In this document: positions 26,801-39,400 of the stretch, in pieces | Numbering within the stretch: the stretch's first letter is position 1 | Layout: each line of letters starts with the position of its first letter | Assembly: GCA_013398275.1 (NCBI GenBank) | Contig: VZSE01006614.1 | Span: 434,001-498,000, forward strand | Origin: Promerops cafer | Lineage: Eukaryota; Chordata; Aves; Passeriformes; Nectariniidae | DNA: 64,000 nt | Direction of reading: 5' to 3' | Position numbers and translations under genes: made by a program | Notes under the pieces: model-generated | What the model was told of the DNA's origin: nothing | Database searches by the model: none | Seen by the model: the letters and a program-made list of their open reading frames with translations, nothing else

Positions 26801-29800
26801 TTTAAAAATAGAAGTGTACTAATAAGTCTGTTTTATTAGGGGAAACACATTCAATCATGTAGATTTTGAAGGCTCAGTGCTTGCCAAATAACTGTGTTGC
26901 ATTCTACTCATTGGCACCAAATCACTAAGATGAAGGCTGCCTTCTGCAGGTTGCTGGATGGTGTGCTGACATGTGCTGATGTGCCCCTTCCCATGTCATC
27001 CTTCTCTTCCATCTCTTCTCCTATCATGCTTTCCACTGCCCTCCTCGCTCTTCCTTATGATTCTCCACTCTGGGATCCCTTACCTGTTCGAGCCTTTCTG
27101 TTGCCTGATCTTTCCTACTGCACTGCCTTCCATAGCCTGATATTTCCAGGCCCTCTTGCCTCCCAGTGACAGCTCCACTGGCACAGGTGGTTGGGTCTGT
27201 CCACCTTAGGTCACTATAGCTGCAGCAGCTCTTGCTTGCATTTGGCAAGTGCCAGAAAAATTCCTTCTATTTCCACAGTAACAGTTGGAATTGCTGAGGA
27301 CAAGCAGTGTCTTGTAACACTCTAGTTCTCTGTGGTCCTGTTGGGACTGCAACTGTGTGAGAAGTTACGGTCTGAATGGTTGTCTCCCATAAATAAATGC
27401 CTTTTGAAACCTTGCTGGTGGTATCCCAAGAGCTGTGGGCATATGAGTCCTGTCATGAGATGGCTCTTAGGACACTTGTCTGTCCTTCCAGCCGCAGCTG
27501 TTCTGGACAATTTCTCTGGAGTGCTGAGAAGGGCATGGTGGTGATTGTCCTTTGCCTTGGCTGGAGGAGGCAGTGTGTTTCTTCTGCCACTTTCTTTTCT
27601 TTAGTCATGCTTTTCTGCAGATATTCTCCTGAGCATTTATCAACTGTATTAAAATTAATCAAATTTTCTGAATTGGTTCATTTACCTATGGCTGAGTGAC
27701 AGTCTACATTCTTGCTGTATTTCATGTTAATGAAGGTTGTTGCTCGTTCCCATTACATTGGTGGAAATGGTGTGGTTGTGTTTGGATTTTTTTTGGCTTC
27801 TTCTTGTTCTTTTAATTTGAATTAGATATTATGGTTGAAAGGTAAATTTTTACTTCAGATCTTTTACTTTGACCAGATGATTCTGTCCAGTGAAGTAATG
27901 AGTTTCATATTTCAGAGTATTGTTTGAAGACTGTTCTTGGTCATTTCCTCTCCTTGCTACGCTGGTCTTTCTCCATGTTGCCATGTCCAGCCATGGGAGG
28001 GTTCCTGGGAAGATCTCACAAAGCTCTGACTCCAACCACCCCAGCCTGGCTGTATCTTGCATTCAGTGCTCATGGCAAAGCCATGATCATGCCCCTAGGA
28101 ATGGTCAGTGGTATCCATGAGGCCGTAGGGAACGCTTTCTTTCTCTCTGCAATCATGAACTATTCTGGATGCTCCTGCTGCTCTGACGCCGTGCCTCTGC
28201 TGCTGAATCCTTGCTGTGGTTGCCTGACATTAGCCTTTATGCTCCGCTGTGCTTCATTTCTTCACTTTCTTCCATGTGTGTATATTCTAGAGTTTTCTTA
28301 ATGGACTTTTCCCCCACAAACACTTGAGAAGACTGGTGGCTGTTTGGACTTTTTGAGTAATGTTGTTATGAGCTTGGCTATACTCTCCCATAGTAAAAAC
28401 TGCTGTCCACTGTGTTTAAAGGCTTGGGGCTGCTGGGGAACATCTGATTTATTAATGGCCTCTTTTCAGCTTCCTCCTCATCTTAAGAGGATATAAGCAG
28501 GTAATTAGCTAGTTGCCAAGAAAATAGTGGAAATAAACCTTAGAATTCCTCCTTGTAAAATGATTTATTTAACAGTTTTATTCTGACATGTGTGTTTTAT
28601 GTTTTAATCATCTGTCTGTGGCTGTGAAACAGGCCAGGTCTCTTCATCTTCTGGTGTTAGATTTTAGAGGACTATTACTACATGGTTTTGTTTTTTTTGT
28701 TGCTGCATGTGCGTGTTTATGTTGGCTTTCTGGTAGATGCTTAATTGGATTGTAACTGATTTTACACTAAAGACTGATGTCCCGTTTTCTTTTTGTACTA
28801 TCTGGATTGCTCTGGTTTCTGGAAGGAATCAATATTCAGAAATGTATTGAACTCTTTTACTGTGGCTTTCCTTCAGGGACGTTACTTACATTTGATTATC
28901 AGTTGCCCAGGGTGATGGAGGTGTTCAGCTACCTTGAGTAATGGCTCTGTTCCTGTTACAGTTGCTGTTTGGAACTGGAGTTCTGGTATCTTCAGATATT
29001 TCCACCTGAATGCTGATAAAAAGGAAAAAGGCTAGCAGCTGTTGTCAGGGCTCTTCCAAGTGCCTTCCATTCCCTTTTATCCTTCCTGATAATTTCCTTT
29101 GATGGTAATTCTATTTTTCCAGTTTCCAAAGCTCATGATCTCAAAGTCCTTTTTCACTCTGGACCTTCTTCAGAAGCTCGTGTTAATCAGATTATTTGTG
29201 AAACAGCCTTAGTATCACCCCAGTAATCTTTATAGGCATTGAATGACCTGTACCCTTTGTCAGGAACTTACATTAGGTACACAACTCTTTTGAATTATCC
29301 TCTGTTACCTGCAGGCAGTTGTACTTCTGCTTCACTCAAGCATTTTCTGTTTGTACAGATCTCATTTGTCTTTCAGATCATCAGAGTCTCTAAGCATCTT
29401 TCTCCTCTGCTGAAACAGACACAATAATGTTTGAAGAAAAAGATTGATGTCTGTAACTCATCACTTGCCACTTTTATTCACTGTTAGAGCAAGAACATGA
29501 ATTGACCAAAAAGAAAAATCTCTTTCTTAAAACCAGAACCTGGAAAGATCTTTCTTTGAGGTGCTGAAGACTTATACTTACAATTATACTCCCCAGGGAA
29601 GGCCAGAGGGACTTACAGTAAATATCAGGGTTTGCATCCAGAACTGCTGACAAACCAGCTTCCTTTTGATAGATGGATTCATTATCACTTTCTAATTACA
29701 AGCAGATTTCCATGTGTGTTCACCATGTTATAAATGAAACCTGTCCATTGTTATACAGTGATGGCCTCTGGGTCAGCCGTAAGGGATCTATAGCTCCTCT

Positions 29801-32800
29801 TCTGTCATTGGACCAAATTAATCAGATGTATTTTTAACAGATAACCTTTACAAAAGTGACTGATTAATCGCTTGGTAATGCAGACTGCTATCATGTTCAT
29901 CATCTCCAAATAAAGGAAGGAACTCAGCAAGACTACAATATGTCAAATGCATCAGTCTCAGTGTGTTAAAATACTTTCAGGTCCAGATGCTACTCTTCTA
30001 AAAGGATAGAAATCTGCTACATCAAACATAGATGTTTTCCTGCATCTGTGCATCAGATTCTGTGCTCAGATGAAGGCTTTCTGGTTATGGAGGCTTGCTG
30101 TCAAATTGAACCCCCATGCGTGTACATCTAAGGACAGAATTTGATCACTACGAAGTAATACAATTTCTACCAGATTCTGCCATTTGATTTTTTTAGAACT
30201 GTGATTTTTAAGAGGGTATTGAAAGCTGTATGTATCAGTGAAACACAGTCAGTCTTCATCTAATCCTATATCCAGTGATAGATTTAAGAGTGATTTTCTA
30301 TGTTCCAGTCACTTCTTTTGAAGATAAAACAGCCTGTCTTTTAATTTCATATTGAAGAATATGCTTGACATCTCTCAAACTGAGATTAGGTTAGCGAAGG
30401 CATACCCTCGCTTATGTTGCAAAATGAAACAAGTTCCTAATTGTCAAAAGATTAATCCTTGGCAGTCATCCAGGGCAATATTTGCTGTAGCAACTTGGTA
30501 TCCATCACAGTTATGGACCAAAGGTCTTGTCATATATGTATTCCTTGCAGCACTGCTGTAGCAGGGCAGCACAGCCTCACTAGGCTGGGCTGTTAGTCTC
30601 TGGGAAACTCTATCCATTCCTCAATTAGTGCCCTCATGGGGGATCACAGTCTTTGATGACTGAGCTATTTCTAGAGACTGACATATAAAGCTTAGTAATA
30701 AAAAAAAAAAAGAAAAAAAATGGTGTGGGAGTTGCTTCTTGTGCATTGCAGTGTTCCACGTTAGAGGTTTTTGCATTTACTAGAAGTTTGGTCCATCAAT
30801 AATATAGTGAAATGTGAGGCTTTTTTTACTGTGAATATGACCATTACCTGCAGTTGATACTGCTTAAATGGGCTAATTTTTTATTTTATTTTTATTTAAC
30901 TCACTTGGTATTGAACTGCCAAGCTACCATAGCAGCATATTCATCTGCCAGCATGACCAGTTCTGATTTTGAATACTGTCTTTTTCCTTTGGAAGTTCAT
31001 GGGAAGAGCAGAAACAGGGACAAGACTTCGTTGTCCTGCAAGCGTAACAGACAAATGGGTCAGTATTAGAAATGCCTCATATAAATTACCAAAGGTAGCA
31101 GCCTGAAGTCGTCTTCTCTTAATGTAGCTAAAATTCACACAAAACCACAGAACACTGCCCCCATATCCTTCCTTCTGTGTAAGCCACTTCTGCTGGGTTT
31201 TGGGTGACTGCTTCAGTGTGGCTTTAAAAAATTCTTCAAAGGAAGTTTTACCTCCCTTATTCATTACAGAAATGATGATACAGAAAATGGTCTAATTCGG
31301 TTTGGTGTTCATCGTTGCTGATGCTGTGTACCCTTTGACTTTTCACACTGCTAGCTGCAGGAAACTGCCTGCACATTTGCTTGGCAGGAGGAAAAATGGA
31401 AAAAAAAATTCAATTTGCTGTACATTGAAAATTTGGGGCAGGGGGTGGGGGAGAGACTTTAAAAATTGGGTACAGCTTCGTTTCCTTTGACTCCCATTTT
31501 GCACTGCTGAGGTTAACAGGACTGCAGGGTGCGGGTAGGATCAGGACTTGATCCCTCACTGATGAGTCTCTGCCCATTTAGTGCTTTATAGGCCCAAGGG
31601 AAAAGGACAAATTGTTGGAGTGTTCTGGCATGCTGCAGTCTATATTTGGATCCCTGATTTAAAGCTGACAGATGTATAAAATCCTATGTAGCCAGAAAAC
31701 TCCCTAGTGAGGACACAGCTGCATATATCGATGAATCAAAGTTACTCTTGTTAAGGCTGGCATTAATTTATATGGGGCAAGTTCCCTCCAGATCTGGTCG
31801 TGTAATATCACTGAGAGTAGTTTGGGCTTGTTCCACCCTGCAAACCCTGTGCTTTTTGGATATGAATGGAGAAGACTTGTAAATCCGAAGCGCTGCTCTT
31901 CTCAGTTGCTGGGTGAATGCCATCATACCCTCATTTAGATGTGGCAGCTGTTGTCAGTTACTTAATCTCATAAATAAAATAAAGCCAAATTTCCACAAAC
32001 TGAATCTGCCTCTATCACACGGCCTCCTGCAATGCCTTAAATGAAGTGCGTATTTTTGTTTCTCAGGAATCTCCCTTTATAACCCACTCTACTGCTTGAT
32101 TATTTCCTCTATGTCGTACAGGAAACAGTAAGTGATTAATAACCTGCCTCAGTTTTACTTTCCCCTCTTGCTGCAGTCTCATGAAATAATGTGACCCACA
32201 GATGTCTGAGCAAAACAATCCATTGCTTTAGTGACAGATGCTGTTGGGGCTTGCTCAGTGAAAGCTACCACAGGCAGAGAAGCGCAGGTATTCCTGCTAC
32301 TTTGATCATCTCTTTTTTTCTTTTGCATAAATTTTGAGCATGCTGAAAACTCCCAGTGAAGCATGACATAACCCACTCTGGAAAACAGCCTGAGGTGACT
32401 AGTCCCTACTAGTCCCAGAGGCCCAGGAGGGAGCTAGGAAGCAGGTTTGCTGAAGAAAGGCATATTTGACACTAAAAATCGGCATTCACTGGCTGTAGAA
32501 ATGTTGGGAGGGATGCGATGTGCACCATATATGTTATGTCAGCACTTGCTTGCTTCTTCCTTTACTAAAAACAAGATAATGGAAGATAAAGCCTCTGCAT
32601 GTAAACAAATGAAAACTCTCTGTCAGAGTTAATTATATGTGTCACCCTTCACAATTTTTAACATTGTCTGGAGTGAATGAGTGGTAGAAATTAAAATCTC
32701 AGAACTAGTTTTACTAGAATTTAGTTTAAGGCTGGTGTACGGGGACAACTGTCAAGAGGAACTTCCCAGTAGTAACACTCACAGAGTGGGGAAGATTCAG

Positions 32801-33393
32801 ACTGTCATTTTCATAGAGCACAAGTGCACACTGAGCCAAATTACAAGCTGATTGAATCTTTTAAGTATTGCTAATCGTTTTTACAGTCAGTCTATAATAC
32901 ACTCTTCAACCATCAGCTAATGCCCTGGAGTCAGCTGGGCTCAGGGCTGGAGAGTGGCGGCAGCATGGGTGTGTCAATGTGTCAGGCTGGCTAATTGAGG
33001 GGTGTCACCCCAGATCTGCTCTCCTGAGTGGCTTTTACTAAAGGCATGTTTGAGCAGTAGGGAAGAGCGAAGTAATATTATATATGGTAGCAGCAGAAGT
33101 GTGAAATTGTGCTACCTAAAGAAGTATGACTAAGTGGTGATACTGGCCACTCCTTTTTATGGCAAATCAGAAAAGGAAGGAGAACACACATGCACACCGA
33201 TTACTCATAGTAGCTAGTTTGATCCAAGATAGGGAATTCTACATTCGAATTCACTGTGTGGGGAGAGAAATGGTTATTTAAAATTTAGATAGCAACTGGA
33301 GAAATCTAGAAAATGGTTTAGATCTGTTTAGCAGTTAACCAGGGCCCAAACTGCTGGGAGATCTGCAGGGATTTCTACTGTTGGGGGTAGTGT

Positions 33394-33396
<3 letters not shown>
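23878..33396. other. Non-coding stretch, one longish open frame of doubtful meaning
   Basis: Mostly unique A/T-rich DNA. The minus-strand frame at 25504-24992 (170 codons) is the longest outside the GC-rich regions. Its start is hydrophobic because it reads through a poly-A/AC tract (about 25466-25495). It resembles no protein I know and a frame this long is not surprising by chance in 64 kb. An A-run of 12 followed by a second A-run lies at about 30701-30720. No RNA gene or exon could be supported. Confidence 0.5.

Positions 33397-33456
<60 letters not shown>
33397..33456 (+). repeat. (GT)30 dinucleotide microsatellite
   Basis: Thirty uninterrupted GT units (60 bp). The open frame reading Cys-Val repeats across it is an artefact. 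Perfect long GT/CA arrays are highly mutable and can adopt left-handed Z-DNA when negatively supercoiled. Whether this one affects transcription is unknown. Confidence 0.98.
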
Positions 33457-33458
<2 letters not shown>

Positions 33459-36400
33459 CTTTTCCACCATTACTATTTCAGAAAATTTCCACTGCTGCTC
33501 ACAATATCAGTGCATATCAGCATGTCATTCATAAGCATTTTGTTTCCCATCAATTTTTTAAAATAGCAAGAAGAAAAAAAAAAAGTGAGTTGTGAAAAGG
33601 AGAAACTGAGATATAATTCTGCAGTGGATAGAAAGAACTGCAGTGCTTTGCAAACCCACAGTTCATACAATCCAGTGCTCATTATAAGTAGCAAAGGTCT
33701 TGCTCTCTTGTTTCCAAAAGGCTGAGAGTTTGTTTAAAAGTCCTTAGCTCAAGGGAATGGAGGATGTCCCACTTCTCCGTGTTCCCTCCTTTCACCCTTA
33801 CCTTAAAGTGCACCATTATCTTGCAGTAATGAAACCTGAAAACAATGGTAAAGAGTTAACATCAAGGACTTCAGCAAAACCACCGACAAAATACCCCACA
33901 ATCCTGCTCTAAAGAGGTTTCTATAGAACATCTGAGTTAAGCATGGCAATTACAAAGAAGCTCAAGTGGTCTTTGCTTGAAATTGCAAATGTACCACATT
34001 GCATTATCACAAGAATTCGCATGCAAGAACAGTTTGCAGATGGTTTGCATTGGCATACTTTATGTAAACGCTCCAGGGAACAGATGGCATCATGGGTTCT
34101 TGTGGCAAATGTGAATTTATAGTGCTCACAACATGCTAAATTCTTTTGCCTGTAGCTGAAAAGCAACAAAAATGAAGTGGAAACTCAGCCCTGTAAATCA
34201 GTTTGCCAGTGTCTTTGCCATTGTAGCTATGGATAACATTTAGTTTAGACTTTATTGTGAAATTTGGGTTCTTTTATTTGCCATCTACTTGCAATTGGGT
34301 GTGAGCGCATGTGGCATGTGTGTATGTTTATTTGAGTATGCATATGCAGCTTTTAAATTAATAGATTGATATTGTATAAAGAACAGGAAGTTGAGACCTC
34401 AACCATCATTTAATCCAAAGCTTTTGAATTTTTGATCCAAAATTGAATTTGGATAATTCTGATTTTCTGTTAATGCATAGATTGCTCTGGGTAAATAATC
34501 TGATTTTAAATAAATATTGGCAGATATTGTTAGAAGAGGTAAAATAGCAACATAGGTTAGAATTGTGATTTACTGACCTCTCTGTCATTTTGCATGTACA
34601 TATGCAGTGGGATGAGCATCAAGGCACATTAGTATAAAAAGCAACAGCTCCTTCTCATTTGCACACAAGTTGGAATTTGAACATCTTCTGTGAAGAGGAG
34701 GAGTTATTTAAGAAGCAAGACCTGGGAAGGGAGGGGGGAGGAATTGTGTAAACAAGCAAGTGATACATTGAATTTGTTTGGAACTATCATATTGAACTTA
34801 GAATATAATTATTATTGCAGTATATTCCCTAATTATTTAGATGCTTGTAAAAATTGATTTTATGTAAACACAGCTTGTTCTAAAACAGCCAGGTCTTTGC
34901 AGTGAACATAAGTTGTTTAAAATTTATTGACCTGTCGTTCACATGTGTTACTTTACTAGCACTTAATGGTCTGTTTAGATAGTCTTGGTGTGTATGAACT
35001 CCCAGTGCGCTACTCCAAGCACCACACGTTGACAGGTAGCTGCCATGTAGATAAAATAAGGGGCCCTACTCCAAAGCATACAGGGACACACAATCATTAG
35101 TTATTTTCTAATCTAAAGCAGGGATTTCCTTGGCAGCCAGAGGAAAAGAATCGTTCTGATTTTGCATTATCTCTGCAGCTGAGCTCGGCCCTAAGTCCTG
35201 AACCAATACGCAGGAGGGCCAAAAGCAAACAAGCAGGAAACCCAGCCTTGCACCAAATGGAGTTGATTTAAGGAGCCTCAGCTTTGAGGGTCTCTTTTTG
35301 AATGGGTCGTGTAGACAGTGGCTGAGATTAGAAACTTGCTTTGGCCTTCAGACTCTCAGGAAAGATTTAAGACTGATAATGGAAATGTAAATTACTTTTG
35401 TAGTAGATAGAGATCACCTTAAAAACCTGTTCATGTTAAAACTTTCTGCAGTGTTTTTTCATCCTGTGTATAAATAAAGCTGTCCAAAACCAAAAACTAA
35501 ACCAAGAAAAAGTACTACTTCTCATGGTACTTATCCTCTGGCTCAAATGTGATTTATTCTCTTTTTCTTAACTTCTAAGGCTGCCATGTATTTTGTGAGT
35601 TGATACTGCTTTTTTTGCTTGTTAAGGTCTCATAAAAAAAATATGCTAATGACAGGATCAGACTGGCCTCCAAGTTACTGACCAAACTTTGCTACTCTGT
35701 TTCCATCTGTAGATTGAGTATTTCTAGAGACGTTTGGCTTTTCATGTTGTGATTGTGGATCAGCAGCATAGGTACCTTAATTTGATGCAAGCAGGGGCTG
35801 CATCCCTAAAATTCACTGCTGGAGTGGATCTGTCCTGCCCAACTCAGTCATTATCAGTGTGTCTGTGAACCATAAATATTTGGCACATAAAAAGATATTT
35901 ATCTTAGCTTTAAATGTTTGGTTTAAAAATGCTGGCCCAAATTCATACTAATACTACATCATACTATCTGGAAGCCTACTGTGGCCCTGACAATTCAGCA
36001 ACAAATTTTTTATAGGAAAAGTAGTTTATGTCAGTGTTTAAATATTTCATAGAGTTCTTAAGTAAAGAATATATTATGTTACTATTTTCTTGTATAAATG
36101 CAGTTGCAGAGTTGTTCTTCTGCCTTCGTGTCAGGTCAAATTCTGCTATATTTGACCAGCAACAATTTGGAGTAACTATTATTTCCAGTGGATTTACATC
36201 TGTGTAGCTTTTTGTGATGTCTACAGTATGGATAAGAAAAATCAGTATCAGGTTTTGTTTGCTGTGGCAGTAAATATGTTTGTTCACCTACTTTTCAACT
36301 ACACTGACTTCTCTAAAGACTGAGCAATCCCAGTATCCCTATCTCTTAAAAATAACAACAGAAACCCACAACTGTTAAATCGTTCACTCCAGTGGCATGC

Positions 36401-39400
36401 ACTTGGCTTTGAAGGCATGAATTTAAAACATACATAGTTATGGAAAATGCTTAATATATAATTTTTTTTTTTTGCTCATATAATTCTGTCTAGGCTCTTT
36501 TCCCCTAACACAGGATTGCAAATTTTGTTACTAGCCATCCATTAAAATTGACAATTAGAACTTTAAACATGTAGGTCATCTTTTGCCTAATATATTTGAA
36601 CATAGTTTATCAGCAATGGAAATGTCATGTAAACCCAACAGATTATATATTTTGAGATCAGAATTGAGTTCACAGAAATGCTTAAGAAAACCATTCTGCT
36701 CAATAACTCCATCTTATTCCTCTGCAAATTATGTCAATTTTGTGCTTAAGTGTCATATTTCTTTCATGGTTTCTGCTCTAGGAGCAGCATGATTAGCTCA
36801 GGAGGATGTTTAAGCCTAGATTGTCAACCTCCAGTACTGTCTGATTTTAAATGGTTCTATTTAGTGATAAAGTATTTGCCATCAGCCCTGTTAACTAAGA
36901 GGTGGTCTCATTTCAATGTGCTGAACATGAACAAACCCTGTTGAAGATAAGGAAGCTGCAGTAGCACTGTGCTTCTGACAGATTAAGGTCTAGAGATTTT
37001 GCTGTTAAAAGTCCCCTTTACAGAAAGCTACACAGTCGTGTCTCAGGCCATGATTCTTCTCAGGTGAAAAAGTCTTCCTCTCTGACTAGCAGGTGTGCAC
37101 TGCAGTTGGCTTTCCAGTGGTTCCTGCTTTTGGGTGGGATGGCTGAAAGGATTCTATCCCTTGGCCACAGTGCTCAGCTCTACACCAGGCCATTGTGTGG
37201 CGCTGTAGCCTGCCTTGTCCCTGGGGGTTACTGGGCAAGGGCTGGCTGGCCTTGGCTCCTTGGCTGAGAGATTGGCCTTTATGACACCTGCTAGGGAGTG
37301 TATCCCTTCCCTTCTGGCATCTTGATGAAGAAGAGGTGACCAACACCCTCATCCAGGAAGCAGTCCTGTCTTCATGTTGACAGTGGACATCCTGGGTGGG
37401 CATGGAGAGCCTGCTGGACACATTAAATGATTGCCTTTTTGGTCAAAGTTCTTGTAGCTATACAGGGGCGAGGGTAATGATGGCTATGATGACTAGCTAA
37501 TAAACAGACAGAATTGGGACCAAACTACTGAGGGAAGATAGGGTAGGTTCCTCCCAGAAGGGAATTTGTTGCTCATGTGATAAGTTTAGGCATCTGGGTT
37601 GTCTCAACACCAAATTTTACAGTTAGGGGAAGCATAGCAATTTTTACTAACCAGGATGGCACTTTTTCTTCTCACTAATAAGAAACCAGCAAAAGCTTCA
37701 TTGTACTAATGAAATGTAAGTGACCAGCCAGCTCACCTCCAGTTTCATGTGCCTGTGCCAGCACTAAGAGACATGTTGTGGTTGCAGTTAAACTCCAAAT
37801 AGGAGACCAGAATTCCCATGTGATAAACTGTCCTCTTGGTGTGTTCAAGGGATATTTTCCTACTTTTTGACCCTTTAAGAATGTCTTCAAAGGAGGCATT
37901 ATGTTACTCCTACGTAAGCCAAGTCCATTTGGGAGATACATGCAGGAGAGAAAAATATAAAAATCTCTTCACTCTTTCATCAGATGTATCTCCATATCTC
38001 AGCTCAGGAGAAGGATGATGTCACTGAAGGCACGGACTTATTGTACATATGCTTAAATATTAGGCAGTACAAAACACATAAAAATTCTGTGATTTTAAAT
38101 AAGGGAATGTTATATAAGATATGTGAGTACTCAAGATGGGCAAACAAGTGAGCCAGCTGGAAGCTTGCAAAGTTTTTGGATGGCTCCTGAAGGTTGTTGA
38201 TCAGATTTCTTGTATGGATCCAGTGAGCGTATAAAAATGTTGCATAAGTATTGCTAGCCAAGTGGAGGCAGCTCTTCCCCAAACCACGCAGCTCCAGAGG
38301 CAGCAAAGAGCACTCATGGAAGGACTCCAGCCCTCTGCTAGCAATGATGCTTGAAAAGACAGTGGCTGTTGCAGTTCTTGTTTTCAGGAACTTCTCATGG
38401 GCTTGTAGTCTCACACCTACTCACATGGGCTCTTTCTCCACTAGAGTGTGGTGAACTGTCCTGAGAGTCAGCAAAAGCCACAGGAAGCTCTTAGACTTGC
38501 TTAGTTCCTGCCCATATTGGGGGATAGAGTGAATAGAAGGGGTTCAAAGGCTGTCAGAAAAACAAGCAGAGTCAGGGCATGGGCTGAGGTCATGTCCTGT
38601 GAGTTGTCCATACTGACAGGTAGTGCACAGGCCTCCTCTCCCCAGCAGTGCCAGGCGTGGATCAGGGACAGCTGAGCAAAGAACTGTCACTGTAGTTATC
38701 CCCAAGCCAGTGCTGCAATGGAGTGGGAGATGCTTTGAATGCAAGCTGAGCCTCAGGACTGGAACTGAGCTCTGGCCCGCTGTATTTATGAGTGTAGGTA
38801 CGGTCAGAAGGAGTTGCCAAGCCTGTGCATAGACCCTCTGGAATTCATATGGGAGAGTTAGTGCTAAAATGTTGGTTTAATACAGATTCTCAAAATTTTG
38901 AGAGGGTGAGTTGTGATGCAGGGTGGTGACTGCAGCTCAGCAAAGGCCAAGGTTGATAGACAAGGCAGGTATACTTCGCTTTGCTTTGCAGACATAAATA
39001 TCCATGTATTTTTTTCTGGCTGTCACAGTGCGGAATACTGAGAAGAAAAGTAAATAATTCTTTTTGTGTGTTTAACTGGCTATTGCCATATGGTCACTAG
39101 TAATGGAGAGCTGGGTCTGGTATCTTCAGATAAGCTTTAAACATTCTCATGTTCATGACTACAGATCTGGAGGTGGGGGGTAGGCAGGATGGACTTGCCA
39201 CCTTTAATAATATTCATGTTTTCCTATGTATTTAGACATACTTATGTCTATTGTTAGATTCAGGTCCCACATCTATTAGCTTTTTATTAAAATTTTTCTA
39301 GAAAGTTGTATCTTCCCACGCTGAAGGCCTTTTTTTAAGAAGATATTCTTCTAGTTCCACTGGCAGGACCTTATTAGCAGCATTCAGAAAGCCTCCCAAC

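Noticed and set aside
33401..33595. Cys-Val repeat protein
   Set aside because: It is a translation of the (GT)30 microsatellite.
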